DNA from: Seriola aureovittata
Lineage: Eukaryota > Chordata > Actinopteri > Carangiformes > Carangidae
Assembly: GCF_021018895.1 (NCBI RefSeq)
Contig: NC_079372.1
Coordinates: forward strand, 22,681,737 to 22,745,736
Length of the DNA: 64,000 nt
Direction: 5' to 3'
Shown piece after piece: positions 1 to 15,700 of the stretch. The first letter of the stretch is position 1. Each line of letters begins with the position of its first letter. A program made the position numbers and the translations under genes. The notes below the pieces were generated by a model. That model was given only the letters and a program-made list of their open reading frames with translations. It had not been told where the DNA came from and ran no database searches.

Positions 1-722
1 AATGTCTAGCGTTCACAGAGGACGTAGATATGTGATAATAATATATGTCCTTATTGGCGACATAGACATGGCAACAATACTATCGATATAGGGTCATATA
101 TGTCATATACTACATTTCTGTATGGGAAGACTTAATTTCAAGGAACAAAAGTGTTTGGGATTTTCCATTGGTTTGATAATAACATTATTCTAAATGGTCC
201 AGTGCTCAGTTACCACGGTTTTCTTTTAAGGTATGAAGAGTTAGAGTTACAATTTGAACCCTTCAAATCTATTGATTCTTAAATAGGGAAAATATGTTTA
301 TGCTTAATTCGTTTCTTTTTCAATGTATTTCTTTATCAGTTGTATAATGGATTGACTTAATTGAACAGTTACACCGAAGAATATTACCTCATTAATATTT
401 AATCATAAATAAGCTTTAGCATGATGTTGCCAGAGTCCCTACTGATAATACTCCAATTTCTCCTGTATCATCATAAAGAAGAGTTTAGCGAAAGCGCTGC
501 CTGTCAAACTAATCTCAGGGAGAAATATCCCTGAGCAGCAGCTTGAGCAGCCACGAAGAAGAAGTGGAGGACATGCGCATCACCACAGGAATTCATGGCG
601 TTCAGTCAGTCTGAATAATAGCAAAGATACTCAACTGTCTGATATTAGTCATTTTAGCTGGACTCCAACACATTGACTTCAGGTGCTTTGGGAGGCGGTT
701 TACTGACGGACTGTAATTTAAA
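1..722. other. Upstream region of the Nudix gene; no gene seen
   Basis: The stretch is AT-rich at its left end and contains no convincing exon on either strand. The last 200 bases before the ATG at 723 are less AT-rich and probably hold the promoter and 5' UTR of the Nudix gene. I saw no clear TATA box and cannot place the transcription start. Confidence 0.5.
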
Positions 723-3700
723 ATGGCGAACTCTGCCTGGTCAGAGAAAATACTCGCTCTGCTCCGCCGAATGAACAACTTTTATTTACCAGGTAGAGCA
801 GTGACACTGTGTGAAAGTACAACATGTTGTCAGTAGACGGTTTCCACTGACCACCTCCACCTTGTCCCCCACAGGCTCCGGTCGTGCTGCCTGCTACAGG
901 TTCGAGGTAGACGGGGCGCAGGTCGGCTGGATTCCTCCTGACGTAGCTTCGCTGCTGACTCGGTATCCGGAGGTGTTCAGTCCTCCGCAAGGTGGCGCTG
1001 TGTCTCTGTGTCACGGTCTGGACTCGTACGGGAAGAGGTCTGAGGCTGTGGACGCTGTCCTGCAGACTCTCAGACAGGACAGCTCTCTGACCTGCCTGAG
1101 GGGGTGGAGAGATGAGGTGAGACACACACCTGTGGTTGCTCGGCTGATGCAGGTATTATTATATCACAAGATTAAATAATAATGCAGAACCCACTGTGGT
1201 TGATTATTAAAGCGGTGAGAAATGTCTAACATATGTGCAATTAATTAAATTACTAAAAACAATCAGTGAACTCTTTGGGCCCCGGGGTACTATGCCCAGT
1301 TCACAGCTCAGCTCATATGATATTGATCTTTTGATTTAAAGCCAATTTCAGTTTGATTTGTGTCCAGCCAATTGAAATTTCTGTATCAAGTTAAAGGGAC
1401 ATTCATGGTCCTGGGTGGATGACTTGACTTAATGATTTTATTACCAGTGTTGGGGAGTAGTGAACTACATTTGTATGGTTTATGTATAACCTGTGAACAA
1501 GTAGACAGGTTTGCAATAAACTGTGAACTGTAAAAATTCATATCACATGTGCATTGTCAATTTGATCATTGTAGTAGCTTGAACTATTAACTCTATGTAG
1601 CTTTAGTTAACCAAACCAGATTTCTCTCTCGGGTACCTTTGCTGCAGTTCAACTTCTTCCAGTGTGAAGTAATTGGTAGCTTGCAAAGCTACGTTTTTAA
1701 AGTAGCTTCCCCAACATTGTTCATTTCATTCATTAAGACACACGTTCATCTGTCCAGGAGAAATACTGATATTCTGATGGGAGGTTGCTATAAATTCCAT
1801 TTCCATTAAGAGTCAGTGTGAACATTCATGCTCCCAAGAGAATGAACGCTTATGCTCTTTCTTAACTACTGACTTTTGACACTGGTGACTGTGATGATAC
1901 TCTCTCCCATCTGATACACTGGATCGGACCTTGGTTAGTAAAAAATTAGAAAAGCAAAATTTAAAAAACAGTCCATGTACATGTCAGTAACGTGACATTT
2001 ATCAGAGTAAATGTGAAGGCCTCTCCTCTTTCAGAAGTACAGTGTGATGCCTAAATTCTCCGACCCTCCTCTGATGTGGATGGAAAGAGCAGCTACCTGT
2101 AAGTCCTGACACACCATAGCAGTGCGATGTGATGTTCTCTCAGTGTCAGTGTTGTATGAGCCGCCTGTCATGCTGCACTACAGGTCTGTTTGGGGTGAAG
2201 CGGTACGGAGTCCATATCAATGGATACACTGTCAGTGACAGTGGGGAAGTCAGCATGTGGCTGGCACGACGCTCGCCACACAAGCAGACGTACCCTGGAC
2301 TACTGGACAATGTGGTGAGTACGAATCACACCTGACAGGGAACAGTGATAATCAATGTGAATTCAGAGCTCCAAGAGTGAATGAAGGAGGCTAAAAGTGT
2401 TGTGTCTCTGAAGGCAGCAGGTGGTCTGGCTGCTGGCGTTGGCATCAAACACACTCTAGTAAAAGAATGTCAGGAGGAAGCGTGTATCCCAGCAGCCATT
2501 GCTGAGAAGGCTCATCCTGTAACCACAGTAAGGTGAGTTTGGTGCCACCACACCTCTAAAAAAGAGGAGGAGCAGAAGTTTGGTCAATAAATCAGATGAA
2601 AAGACCCAAACCAACAATAGAACAGAATGATCTTTACTGTCATATTTTTGTTTTATTCCTCTGAGCCATAGATCTCCATTGGCTGACATGTTCCTTCATC
2701 ACCATGAACACACACATTGTAGTTTACTTTGACTCGTTCCCACACACACGCCGTCCTGCTGCCCCAAAATACTCACTGCGGAACCAAATGTGCATTAATC
2801 TGCTGCTGAAAATAGTCCCCAACAAATGCTCTATTTCCTCCTGATTGAGAAACGGTTTAAGGAAGTTACTGAGAATATATATATTTGTGAGGTGTTTTTA
2901 AAGATAAAGTAGGAACCAATGAGCTCAGAGCTGAGAGCCACAGACAGAGGAACAGGTTTGGGTCTATTCAAATGATTTGGTGAAAATAAAAAAAACAGAA
3001 TAACATGACAATGGTTTAAATTCCAAATTGGAAATTTTGTTGGACAAATGTGAGTTACTATTATTAAGAGAGGTCTGTTGTTCTAATGGCACACCACACA
3101 AGAATCTTGGTACAGCTTGTTAAGGGCACTCGTCAAAATACCCACCTTCCCTGTTCTCACTTTTATTACTCAGCAGTTTTCATCTACTACCACCTCTGTC
3201 TGTGCAGTGAAAAGCAAACCTCTTTAAATTCCATAACTAACCACTTCAATGTATTTTCTAGCTACACCTACGAGGATGAGGAGGGGGTGTTCGCTGAAAG
3301 TCAGTTTGTCTTTGACTTGGAGCTTCCTCTCGAGTTCAAGCCCAAAGTGGGGGATGGAGAGGTGCAGGATTTCTACCTGCTGCCTATTGATAAGGTCAGT
3401 TTTACATTAGATATCACCACCTGCTCCACTTCTACACAGCAGTGAGCGAAAGCATCCTTAGAGCATCCAGAACCGTTTTGTGCAGCAGGTCAGACATTGA
3501 AAACTCTATAAGATTGTTAATAAGTCATCCAACATCATCAGGTCCTGATGGAACTGTAAGGAAACTACATTCACTTCCTGCTCCAGCAGTCACACATCAC
3601 ATATCATATCACACATCACGTCACGTCACATCACGTCACATCACGTCACATCACATCACATCACATCACATCACGTCACATCACATCACATCACATCACG

Positions 3701-4347
3701 TCACATCACATCACGTCACATCACGTCACATCACGTCACATCACGTCACGTCACATCACATCACATCACGTCACATCACATCACGTCACGTCACATCACA
3801 TATCATATCACACATCACGTCACATCACGTCACATCACATCACATCACGTCACATCACATATCATATCACACGTCACGTCACATCACATCACGTCACAGT
3901 GGTCCACGACAAACCGTTGTTCTGTCCCTGCTGGATCAGACGTCACTCCCCTGTTAATCTGCATGGATTTGTTGTGGTGTGTGAACGTTACTTATTCATG
4001 TTGTGGCTCTGAAGGAGTTGTCTTCACTGTGAGCTGATTGAAGTGAACTGGACTGAACAAAGATTGTGATGCCACAGAGATACGAGGAGTGTTTTCTGAT
4101 TCCTGTCCTGGTTTCAGGTGAAACAGTTGCTGTCCTCCGATGACTTCAAACCCAACTCTGCCATGGTGGTCCTGGACTTCCTCATTAGACACTCGTTTAT
4201 TGAGCCTGACACAGGTTTGAGACTGTTATATCAATTATAAAATCTGGTGACAACATCCGATCTCTTCTTCGTGTTGATCGTGTGCTTTTCATTTCAGAGC
4301 CATGCTATCAGGAATTTGTGGCCGGACTCCATCAGACATTAGAGTGA
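723..4347 (+). CDS. DUF4743-type Nudix hydrolase (thiamin-diphosphate-damage family), 8 exons, 301 aa
   Basis: Exons that join in phase are 723-792, 875-1116, 2035-2098, 2184-2314, 2414-2532, 3262-3394, 4118-4214 and 4298-4347 (906 nt, stop TGA). The start ATG opens a short exon encoding MANSAWSEKILALLRRMNNF. Residues about 24-115 match the DUF4743 region (CYRFEVDGAQVGWIPPDVAS). After it come LFGVKRYGVHINGY and a degenerate Nudix box in exon 5 (GGLAAGV...KECQEEACI) that keeps the two catalytic-type glutamates but has K for the usual R and V for the first E. The C-terminal half is FDLELP...GDGEVQDFYLLP. Known relatives are yeast YJR142W and plant NUDX20/24, which remove phosphate from oxidised or otherwise damaged thiamin diphosphate. 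Action in this fish is inferred from family only. Intron 2 holds a small transposon and intron 6 a pentamer array. The gene is tail-to-tail with rhoa. Confidence 0.9.
1445..1719. mobile_element. Short non-autonomous DNA transposon (hAT-like MITE)
   Basis: The left end reads CAGTGTTGGGGAGTAG and the right end is its near inverse (CTTCCCCAACATTG), about 275 bp apart, with no coding capacity between. This TGTTGGGGA end is familiar from abundant fish hAT-type elements. It lies in intron 2 of the Nudix gene. The family assignment is from memory of such ends; no target-site duplication is obvious. Confidence 0.65.
3594..3898. repeat. Pentanucleotide tandem array (ATCAC/GTCAC)n with higher-order structure
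   Basis: About 300 bp are built from the pentamer RTCAC, in which the first base switches between A and G. A longer cassette containing CATATCATATCACAC recurs three times (near 3600, 3800 and 3860), so the array has grown by block duplication as well as by slippage. The G form creates CGTCA, the core of a CREB/ATF half-site (TGACG on the other strand); I count about 20. It sits in intron 6 of the Nudix gene. The ORF running through it is an artefact. Confidence 0.95.
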
Positions 4348-5075
4348 AGCTGAGGACTGAGCCTGTTGACACCCTGTGCTGCTTTACATTGTTTACATTT
4401 TTCCCAGCACATCACCTCACAGGAGCCGACCTTAGTGCTGCTGACTGAACCTGGTAACTGGAAGACAAGACGGGGACCTGAGGGGAGCGGTTCACATGAT
4501 GATGGCTGATCTGAGTGATGGATGCTGTCGTGCAAAATTCTGCTTGGACAGTTTAGACACGGGACTGTCTACAGTGTCCAGATGTTGACTCTCTGAAGAT
4601 GTGTCAAAATATTTTAAACTATGAACAGAATTAGTCTTGTGTACAGGTGCAGAGTCAGTCATAATAACTACTGTAACTGTAAGACAAGAGATGGTTGAAA
4701 TTATAAAGTATATCGGTTCAAATGAACATATAAACTCTTGCTGCTGATTGAAACTCCTCTGCTGAACATTTAGACATTCAGTCAGATCCCTAAAGGCAAG
4801 TTTGGATTGCAACACAATTAATCAGTGTTCAAGTCTAAGAATTTTACTATTTGAATTAATGTTGTGCTTTGTTTAGTTGCTGAGTTAAAACATACAGAGA
4901 CTTAAGAAAGAAAGCCTTTGAGCATTGACACCACTGGCAGAATGGCACAACCTCCTATGTTATTTCAACTGTCTATTATGTTTTGTTTTCTAAGTCACTG
5001 TGTCTTCCTTGTCACTCCTTGTTTGTCATGTTATTTCACCAATTAAAATAATAAGGCACCAGTGGCAGGACATGG
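4348..5075 (+). other. 3' UTR of the Nudix gene with candidate poly(A) signal at 5042-5047
   Basis: After the stop at 4347 there is no further exon. The first good poly(A)-like signal is ATTAAA at 5042-5047, giving a 3' UTR of about 700 bases. Short ORFs on the minus strand here have no recognisable product. Confidence 0.5.
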
Positions 5076-6955
5076 TCGTTCTGTTACAGTTTATTTCCTT
5101 TAGAATACATTAAAAAAGACAAGTGGAGAAATGTGAGGATACATTTGTGTACAAAAGAATCTTCCTCTTACAAAGAACCAATCATCAAGGAGTCGCTTGC
5201 ATCTTGTATTTCATAATCTGACATCATAATTTTTTATAAGTGTTTACCACACTGACCTTTTGTTTTTAGTTGTGTGCAAATAATACAAGGTAAGCCAGTA
5301 GAATATCACAAAGTTAACATAACATAGAATAGAGTACAAAGCAAAAGAAGAACAGTTGTAGACATGAGTGAACTGAGAAGAAACAAAACTCGACAGTAAC
5401 ATCCTGGCAGGTATGCAGGTGTATATAGGTGTATACAGGTATATCCTGGTCTATCATGAATTCTCAAACTAAGTCTGTTACTTAAATAATGGGAGAGTGT
5501 TTAACATTTGCAGAATAAATCACAACTGAGAGGGGGAGGAGTCACTTGTGTTATGATGTCATTAACACAGAATCACTACTTTGTTCCTCCGAGTAGAAAT
5601 ACTGTTTTCAGTCACTTCCACGCTGCATTTATTTAGGCTGGACTGGAACAGCAGGGCCAGCCACTAATTACTGACTGACTGACTGATCATAGTTTCACCA
5701 TTCGTCAGCTGAATGCCACATGACTGAGTTGGAGTTTCCTCGTTGGCCATTGCTTTTTCAAAATGATTTGGCGCAAACAGTTTCTGTTGGGGGGCGTTCA
5801 CAGCCTGAAGTGTTACCAACATTCCTGCTAATGTTTCAAATTAAAAGCCTGCTGCTAACAAGGAAGTGTATCTTTAAAAAAAAAACTACTGAATTTAAGT
5901 AGCTGAAACAAATGAGTGAGTGAAAACAGTATTTATGTTAAAAAGAGAAACGTGACTGTGCTGTAGACATGTACACTGAACTGAATTAGTCAGGTGGACA
6001 TGGAGGAGGTGTTCAGTTTGCATCAACAGCAAATTAAAACTGATCAGAGGATTCTTCCTGATATATGATGAAATATTTGTATAAAACAGGGATAATCAGC
6101 TGTAGCTTAATTAAATTAAGGCTCCACTACTGATTTATAGTAAGTTTTGTTAACCCTTTCATACCCAGCTGTGTACAGTGTGTTTGACAGTCCACATTGA
6201 TTTAATTCAATCACAGTTTTCTGACTTGAAGGTTAATCTATATCAACTTCATTTTTTAAGTGTTGTATTAATGAGGAAGTTTGTATAAAACACACATAAG
6301 TTGGTCTCATTACATCATGTATTCATGCTCAACTGTAAATAATAAAACACAGCTTTTTAAATGAATGAAAACGGTATCAAATATTACAAGTTGATAAAAA
6401 AGAGAAGCGCTCGCTCCATAGAAAGTTAATTTGGTCAAACTTTAGAAATAAAGGAGAATGAAAACCTATAGAATGAGAGGACAAAACTGAGAGACACAGT
6501 CACACTGCAGGCCACCGGCATACGTCTGTCTGACCCCTGGTCTCGCTTGGAGCGGGTCTCAGGGACTGAGGAGACCACTGTACTCCATTCAGAGACCTGA
6601 AACCTCCTTACAGGACAAACCCTACCTCACCTTTAAAAGTATGAGTGAGAGAGATACTCCCTTCTCTTCATGTTCTCTTAATTTAAGGTTTCTAAACACA
6701 AGATTACAGTATTTTTATCTGAAAGCTAAAAGCTATAACCTTGAACTTAAATGTATATATTTTCCCCTTTTCCATTACATTTGAGCTTCCTGTTTTTTTT
6801 TTTTTTCCTTTGGCCCGGTTACACTTCTTCTCCCTCATCCCTGTAACTCCACGTTCAACCGTGCCCACCGTGGTGATGAAGCAGACACAGTGGGGGTGTT
6901 TTTCTTGGCCTTGTTTATTTCCCCCATCCCTCCCGCTCATGTGTTACCTCACACT
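5076..6955 (-). other. Long 3' UTR of rhoa with candidate poly(A) signal at 5090-5095
   Basis: Downstream of the rhoa stop (on the minus strand) there is about 1.9 kb without exons. AATAAA on the minus strand lies at 5090-5095; an internal one lies at 6914-6919, so short and long 3' ends are both possible. The distal signal is only about 45 bp from the convergent gene's signal. Nothing else was seen except a T-rich run near 6791. Confidence 0.5.
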
Positions 6956-10802
<3,847 letters not shown>

Positions 10803-10960
10803 CGTTTTGTTAGAGATACTCGCCTTTCTTTCGTTTTCCTGTCGGACGTAAGAGCCCCGCCCCCGACAGTGCCACGAAGATAGCGCCCGCCCACATGACG
10901 CACTTCCAGCCAATGGAACACGGCGAAATCATGATGAAGCATAACTGAGCCAACCATTAT
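10803..10960 (-). promoter_or_regulatory. rhoa: Inferred rhoa non-coding exon 1 and promoter
   Basis: On the minus strand a good donor (ACG|GTAAAA, donor GT at 10801-10802) closes a GC-richer stretch. Upstream of it are a CCAAT box (10910-10914 on the plus strand) and a GC-box-like GCGCCCGCCC near 10883. This fits a TATA-less housekeeping promoter about 1.3 kb from the divergent tpx2 promoter. The transcription start is inferred, not seen. Confidence 0.5.
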
Positions 10961-12070
10961 AGCACATAAAATAAAATAAAAGTCTCCCAGGTTTGTTTTA
11001 CCCCTGGGAGAAGTAAAGTACTGTTTCCCCTGAGCCCAGCCTCCCAGTGATGTTTCTCTCTGTTTGCTACTAGATGTATAAAACAAGGTCGCCAAAGGTG
11101 CATTCCATCTCCTTCCTTGTTTATATGTAAGTAGTTTGGTACAATTGCTGCAAACGCAATCCTACTATATGTTCATCTCGGGTACACAAATTCTTTATTA
11201 TTCCACTTTTTGATTCGTATCTCCTTCTAGACGTTTCAACATAAAGGCAAGACAAGTTTATTTCTATAATAACACCATTCAGACACAACATAGTTCAAGG
11301 CATGGAAATACTGGAAATACATTAAAAAATATATCATTAGGATTACATTAAAATAGCATTTAAAAACCATAATAACTCCATAATCCATGATAAAACTCCA
11401 ACAAAAGCTCAATTCAAACTGTAAAATGTTCAGCTCAATTAGGATATTATCGGATTTATTAGGTTTTTTCTGTGGTATAGCATGTTGTGAGCATATATGT
11501 TTAGAATATATATTTAATTTATATCTGCTTTTCTTATCAATTTCTCATTCATTTTAAACATGTCTATCTTTCCATTCTGGGAATGTGGTCTTAGACTTTT
11601 GTCATTGTATATAATATCAACATATATTAATAGGCTTTGGGATTGATATATATTTATGTAACATGTCCACAGAATACAAACATAAACACACATATTTGTA
11701 TGGGATAGACATATCTGTCAATATATGAAATTGTTCCAATTTCTAATAGGTTTCATATAATTTTTTTTACATACTTTTTTTTATTTCATATGTACATACA
11801 TTTCATACATGTAAATTCAATATATGTACATATAACATTTGCATATGGGTCACTAGAAACCAACATTAGATCTACAGCTGATTCTCCTCCTCTGCTAAAA
11901 ACAAACCAGGCCAATTTTTTAAACAAAGTAATAATTTTAATTCCATTAACTCGTCAACTATCTGCCCATTGTAGTCTGTGCTCTTCCCTCCCCAAAATGT
12001 GTTATTGGCATATTTCTTCTTTTGGCTGCAAACACACATATTTCCACATTATTTTGCAATATGTGACGAT
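10961..12070. other. Spacer between rhoa and tpx2 promoters; no gene seen
   Basis: AT-rich spacer with runs of A/T and many ATAT steps from 11450 to 11850. The short ORFs show no family features. No repeat ends were recognised. Confidence 0.5.
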
Positions 12071-12239
12071 CACGTGGTCAGGTCAAAGGAAGTTGACGCG
12101 TATGAACCAATAAGCGGCGAGCTAATGGACATGACGTTAGCCATTGGCTGTTTCAAAACGGAGGCAATTTAAACGCTAACGTTACATCCGCGCGGCGTTT
12201 GCAGATTCATCTGCGTCGCCCCGAGAACAGACGGTGTCG
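12071..12239 (+). promoter_or_regulatory. tpx2: tpx2 promoter and non-coding exon 1: CACGTG, two CCAAT boxes, CHR-like elements
   Basis: In order: an E-box CACGTG at 12071-12076, CCAAT at 12107-12111, an inverted CCAAT (ATTGG) at 12143-12147, TTTCAAA at 12151-12157 (TTTGAA on the other strand) and TTTAAA at 12168-12173. A GC-rich stretch with a donor at 12239|12240 (GTCG|GTAAGG) follows and is likely exon 1. Two CCAAT boxes about 36 bp apart followed closely by a CHR element (TTTGAA or TTTAAA) is the known layout of G2/M genes controlled by NF-Y and MuvB/DREAM complexes, to which TPX2 belongs in mammals. Factor binding is inferred. Confidence 0.6.
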
Positions 12240-12783
12240 GTAAGGTTTTCAACAAATCTTACTTATTTTGCAAAATAGTTTCATATTTTACAGATCAATT
12301 CTACTAAACGGGACAGCCGCGTGAATGTTGCGATATTTAATGTGTTAATAATACGAATTACCTGATAGTTTTACCAGTTAAACGGCTAATGTTTAACGTT
12401 AGGTAGCGTTAACCAGTTGTTCTACCTTGATGGCGTTGCCTTAACGTAAACTACAGTTAAACGATTAGAATGAGACTTCGTGACGCAAATCAGTATTTTA
12501 ATGTTACATTAAGACAGCAATGTACAGCTTAATGGTAAGAAAAAACAACAAAAACATGTTCTTTTGTGTAACTTTTCCGGTTCAGTTCCTTTGTCGACAC
12601 AGGCGATCACATTCCATCAAAGTACAGTTATCAGATGTAAACTAGCCTTAGTTAAGACCAAATAAATTGCTAGCCTGGTTGGATAACTAAATGTGGATTC
12701 AACAAGGGGAACTTTAATGCAAGATGTGCCCTGTTTACTGGTTTCTTGTTTAGGCGAGTTGTGGAATAACACAGCCTGAGATT

Positions 12784-15700
12784 ATGGCCCAAAGCGATTC
12801 GGAGGGTCTCCCTGAACTCTACGAGTTTGACGCCCCTTCCCACGTCATCGACCTCCAAGAACTGGAGAATGCAGACAGCGACGATAGGTGGTTTGGTGAG
12901 TCTTTTTCAACATTTGAATCTGAGTGGTATTAAGTTGAGGGTTTGAGACGCGGTGTGCGTTTATCCTGCCTCGCAGCAAACTGCTGTGAAAAGTTTAGGA
13001 TGAGCTCGTCTTCCATGTCTCCTCATGCAGCTATTACGGGCCGCTCATCTCTGGTTACACTGGAAATAAGTTGGTGCAGGTGGAGTAAATATTAGCAGAA
13101 GCACGTTATACAAACCGAGCTCTGCAGCACTGATGTTTTGTTAGTGTTTCCGTTGCTGTCATTTGTATCTTTGGACAAATGTGAAGCTGTACATGCATTG
13201 TTTGAAGTGATCTGTTTTTTTGAGGTTTTGACGCTCTTTGCTTTTTTTTTTTTTTTTTTTTGAGTTATATGAAGGGTGAGAGTTTAGAGGCATGTTTTTG
13301 TTGGGTAACCCTGGATCTTGAAGTTGTTGCATACAATTTGGATAAAGGCATTTTAAATTCCAGCACTAGGTCCAATTTCAATACACTCTACAAGTGTAGT
13401 TCTGTCAAGGTAGTGACAAACTTTTATAAGGCTTTGTTTGAAATGCTGTGTTTTGGTGTGTTGTGCATCTCATATGAATATGATTAAAGTTTCTGTACAT
13501 GCTAAACTTAATACAGTTGCTCTCGTGTTGCTACAGACTTAATGCTCTTCAATTTGAAACTGATTGAGAAAATGGCCTGTACCACAGTGGCCTTTTTAAA
13601 ATGCCTATTTCAGAATCTTTCTTGACTTTATCGTTGACTGTCTCACATGCAGAACATCAGGCTGGGGGAGTTGATGCTGACCTTGCTACACCTTTGAGAA
13701 AGCCCTTTATGAGAAGCGACATGCCCAGCCTGCCCAAAGCCACTGTAACTCATCAAGTCAAGACAGATGTGGATGCTGGTTAGTTTTCTTTGCATTATAG
13801 CCAATTACTCATATGCACTGATAATTATTTTCTGTTAACATGCTAATGTTGTCGTTAAGGTGGTTCTGAAAATGCAGCTTGTTCCCAGTATGTGGTCCCC
13901 TAGTCTTCTGTAATTTGAGTTAAAAAGTCCTCATGACTTGGATAATGTGAATGTGAACTCATGTGGACTGATCAATGTTCCAGGTCCTGGTAGAGCCACA
14001 TCTCCACCTCCAAACATTGTCACATCCTGGGGTGCTGAAACTCAGACTGATGCCCAACCAAGGAGGAGGACTGCGAATCAACCCCCTGTCCAACCACGCA
14101 GGTACAGTTCCAGTGATGGTTATATTTAAACTAATTATAAGGTTATCCAAAAGGTGACAAATGATTAACTTGAACATTATACATAGCTCCATCGCCTCAC
14201 GTTGTCAAACAAATACTAACCCTCACCAGATCGGGTCGGTGTGCGGGACTTCTCCTGCTGCTCCTAATGGCCAGTGTGATTGTGATTTTAATTCATTTTA
14301 GGGTTTCAAAACGTAAAGAGATGCCCAGCACCTCAGCTCAACAACCATCAGCTCAACCACCATCAAAGAAACACAAAATGTAAGTGTCATGACTGTCCAG
14401 TCATATCATCCTGCCTTCACAGCAGCCACTTCAACTGCAGCTGTTTGTTCTAGGAGTCCTGTTGCCCAACCGACTCGAAAATCCACGAGGGTCCTCCGCA
14501 GGAGTGGGCAGCTGAATTCCAGGAAGACGCCCAAGACCCGGGCAGCAGCTTCCAACACTGCAAACAGAGAGTAAGACTACTGCCAGTACTACTGGTGAAA
14601 CCATGTTTCTCAGCCTCATCCTGCAGGGGATGGAGCAAAAAAAGAATGACCAGTTCTTGCTTTATATTATTTGATCAGATTAATTTGTTTTGTTTCCATA
14701 AAACTTCCTGAAGGGACTGATAGAACTGCTGAAGTGCAGGCAGCTCCTTGGTTGCCGACTAAGGGTCAGGTTATGCTAGAAAAGAACTTCATATGATTTG
14801 TCATCCAAGCACATTGGGAAAAACAAGTGTTTAATTGTTCTAAATAGCCACATTGAAAGGTAGAGTGAAAAGCCAGCTGTAAGGTGCAGTGTTTGTGCAG
14901 GTGAGAAGGTAAAACAGGCCACCCTCAGTGAGTGTAGAGCCCACTGGAGATGGTGCTTTGGATGCAAGTTGTGGTTTGAAGTAGGTTCATATACTTTGTA
15001 TTTTTACTCTAAACTTGGAACTTTTCTGTTTCACTAAGAATATGAAAGTAACACTGACAAGACCAATCGCCATCAGCTGCCTTCATCTACATATAAAACC
15101 CGCCAGGATTGTTTTTCTTTCTTAAACGGTCTGTAGAAAAGTCAGAGCTTTTGAACCCAAGTATCTTAATGGCATAAACTTAAAGTGAAGCTCTAAATGG
15201 TTCGAATAGATTACTTTAACACTTTAAACGAGACTGAGATGAAAAAACAAGTTAAAGCTGTCTTTTTCCTGATGACAGGCATGTTAGCTCTGAGGAGCAG
15301 GAGCTGGAGCGCATCAGGAACCTCCAGAAGGAAGTGGCTCTGCATCGCAAGAAGAACGAGGCCAGCTACAAAGCTGCCCTGGCTGGAAGTGAGTAGATGA
15401 AACTCTTACTTTGTGTGGGTCTGCAACAACCATTAGTGAAAGTACTGTTTTGTGTGCAGGATAAGAAGCCATTAGTCTGTTTCTGTTTGTTAAGATCTGA
15501 AGGCTCACTTTACTTCTGTGTCACTGTTATTTCAGATCCACCACTGAAGAAGACGGCCATGTCCACAACTGTGCCTAAAGAGTTCCATTTCAACACAGAC
15601 ACCCGTGTTAAGGCAACCACTTCAACCAGTACATCCCAAAAGGAAGTGGACTTCATCAGTCAGCTTCGTCAACCTTCCTCCCCAGTAAGTATTTCATATG

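Noticed and set aside
811..874. Start codon at 811 for the Nudix gene
   Set aside because: It is inside intron 1; the exon at 723-792 joins in phase to 875 and gives a better N-terminus.
3442..3957. 171-codon plus-strand ORF rich in His, Ser and Thr
   Set aside because: It is a translation of the RTCAC pentamer array inside an intron; a repeat of unit 5 without stops is open by composition.
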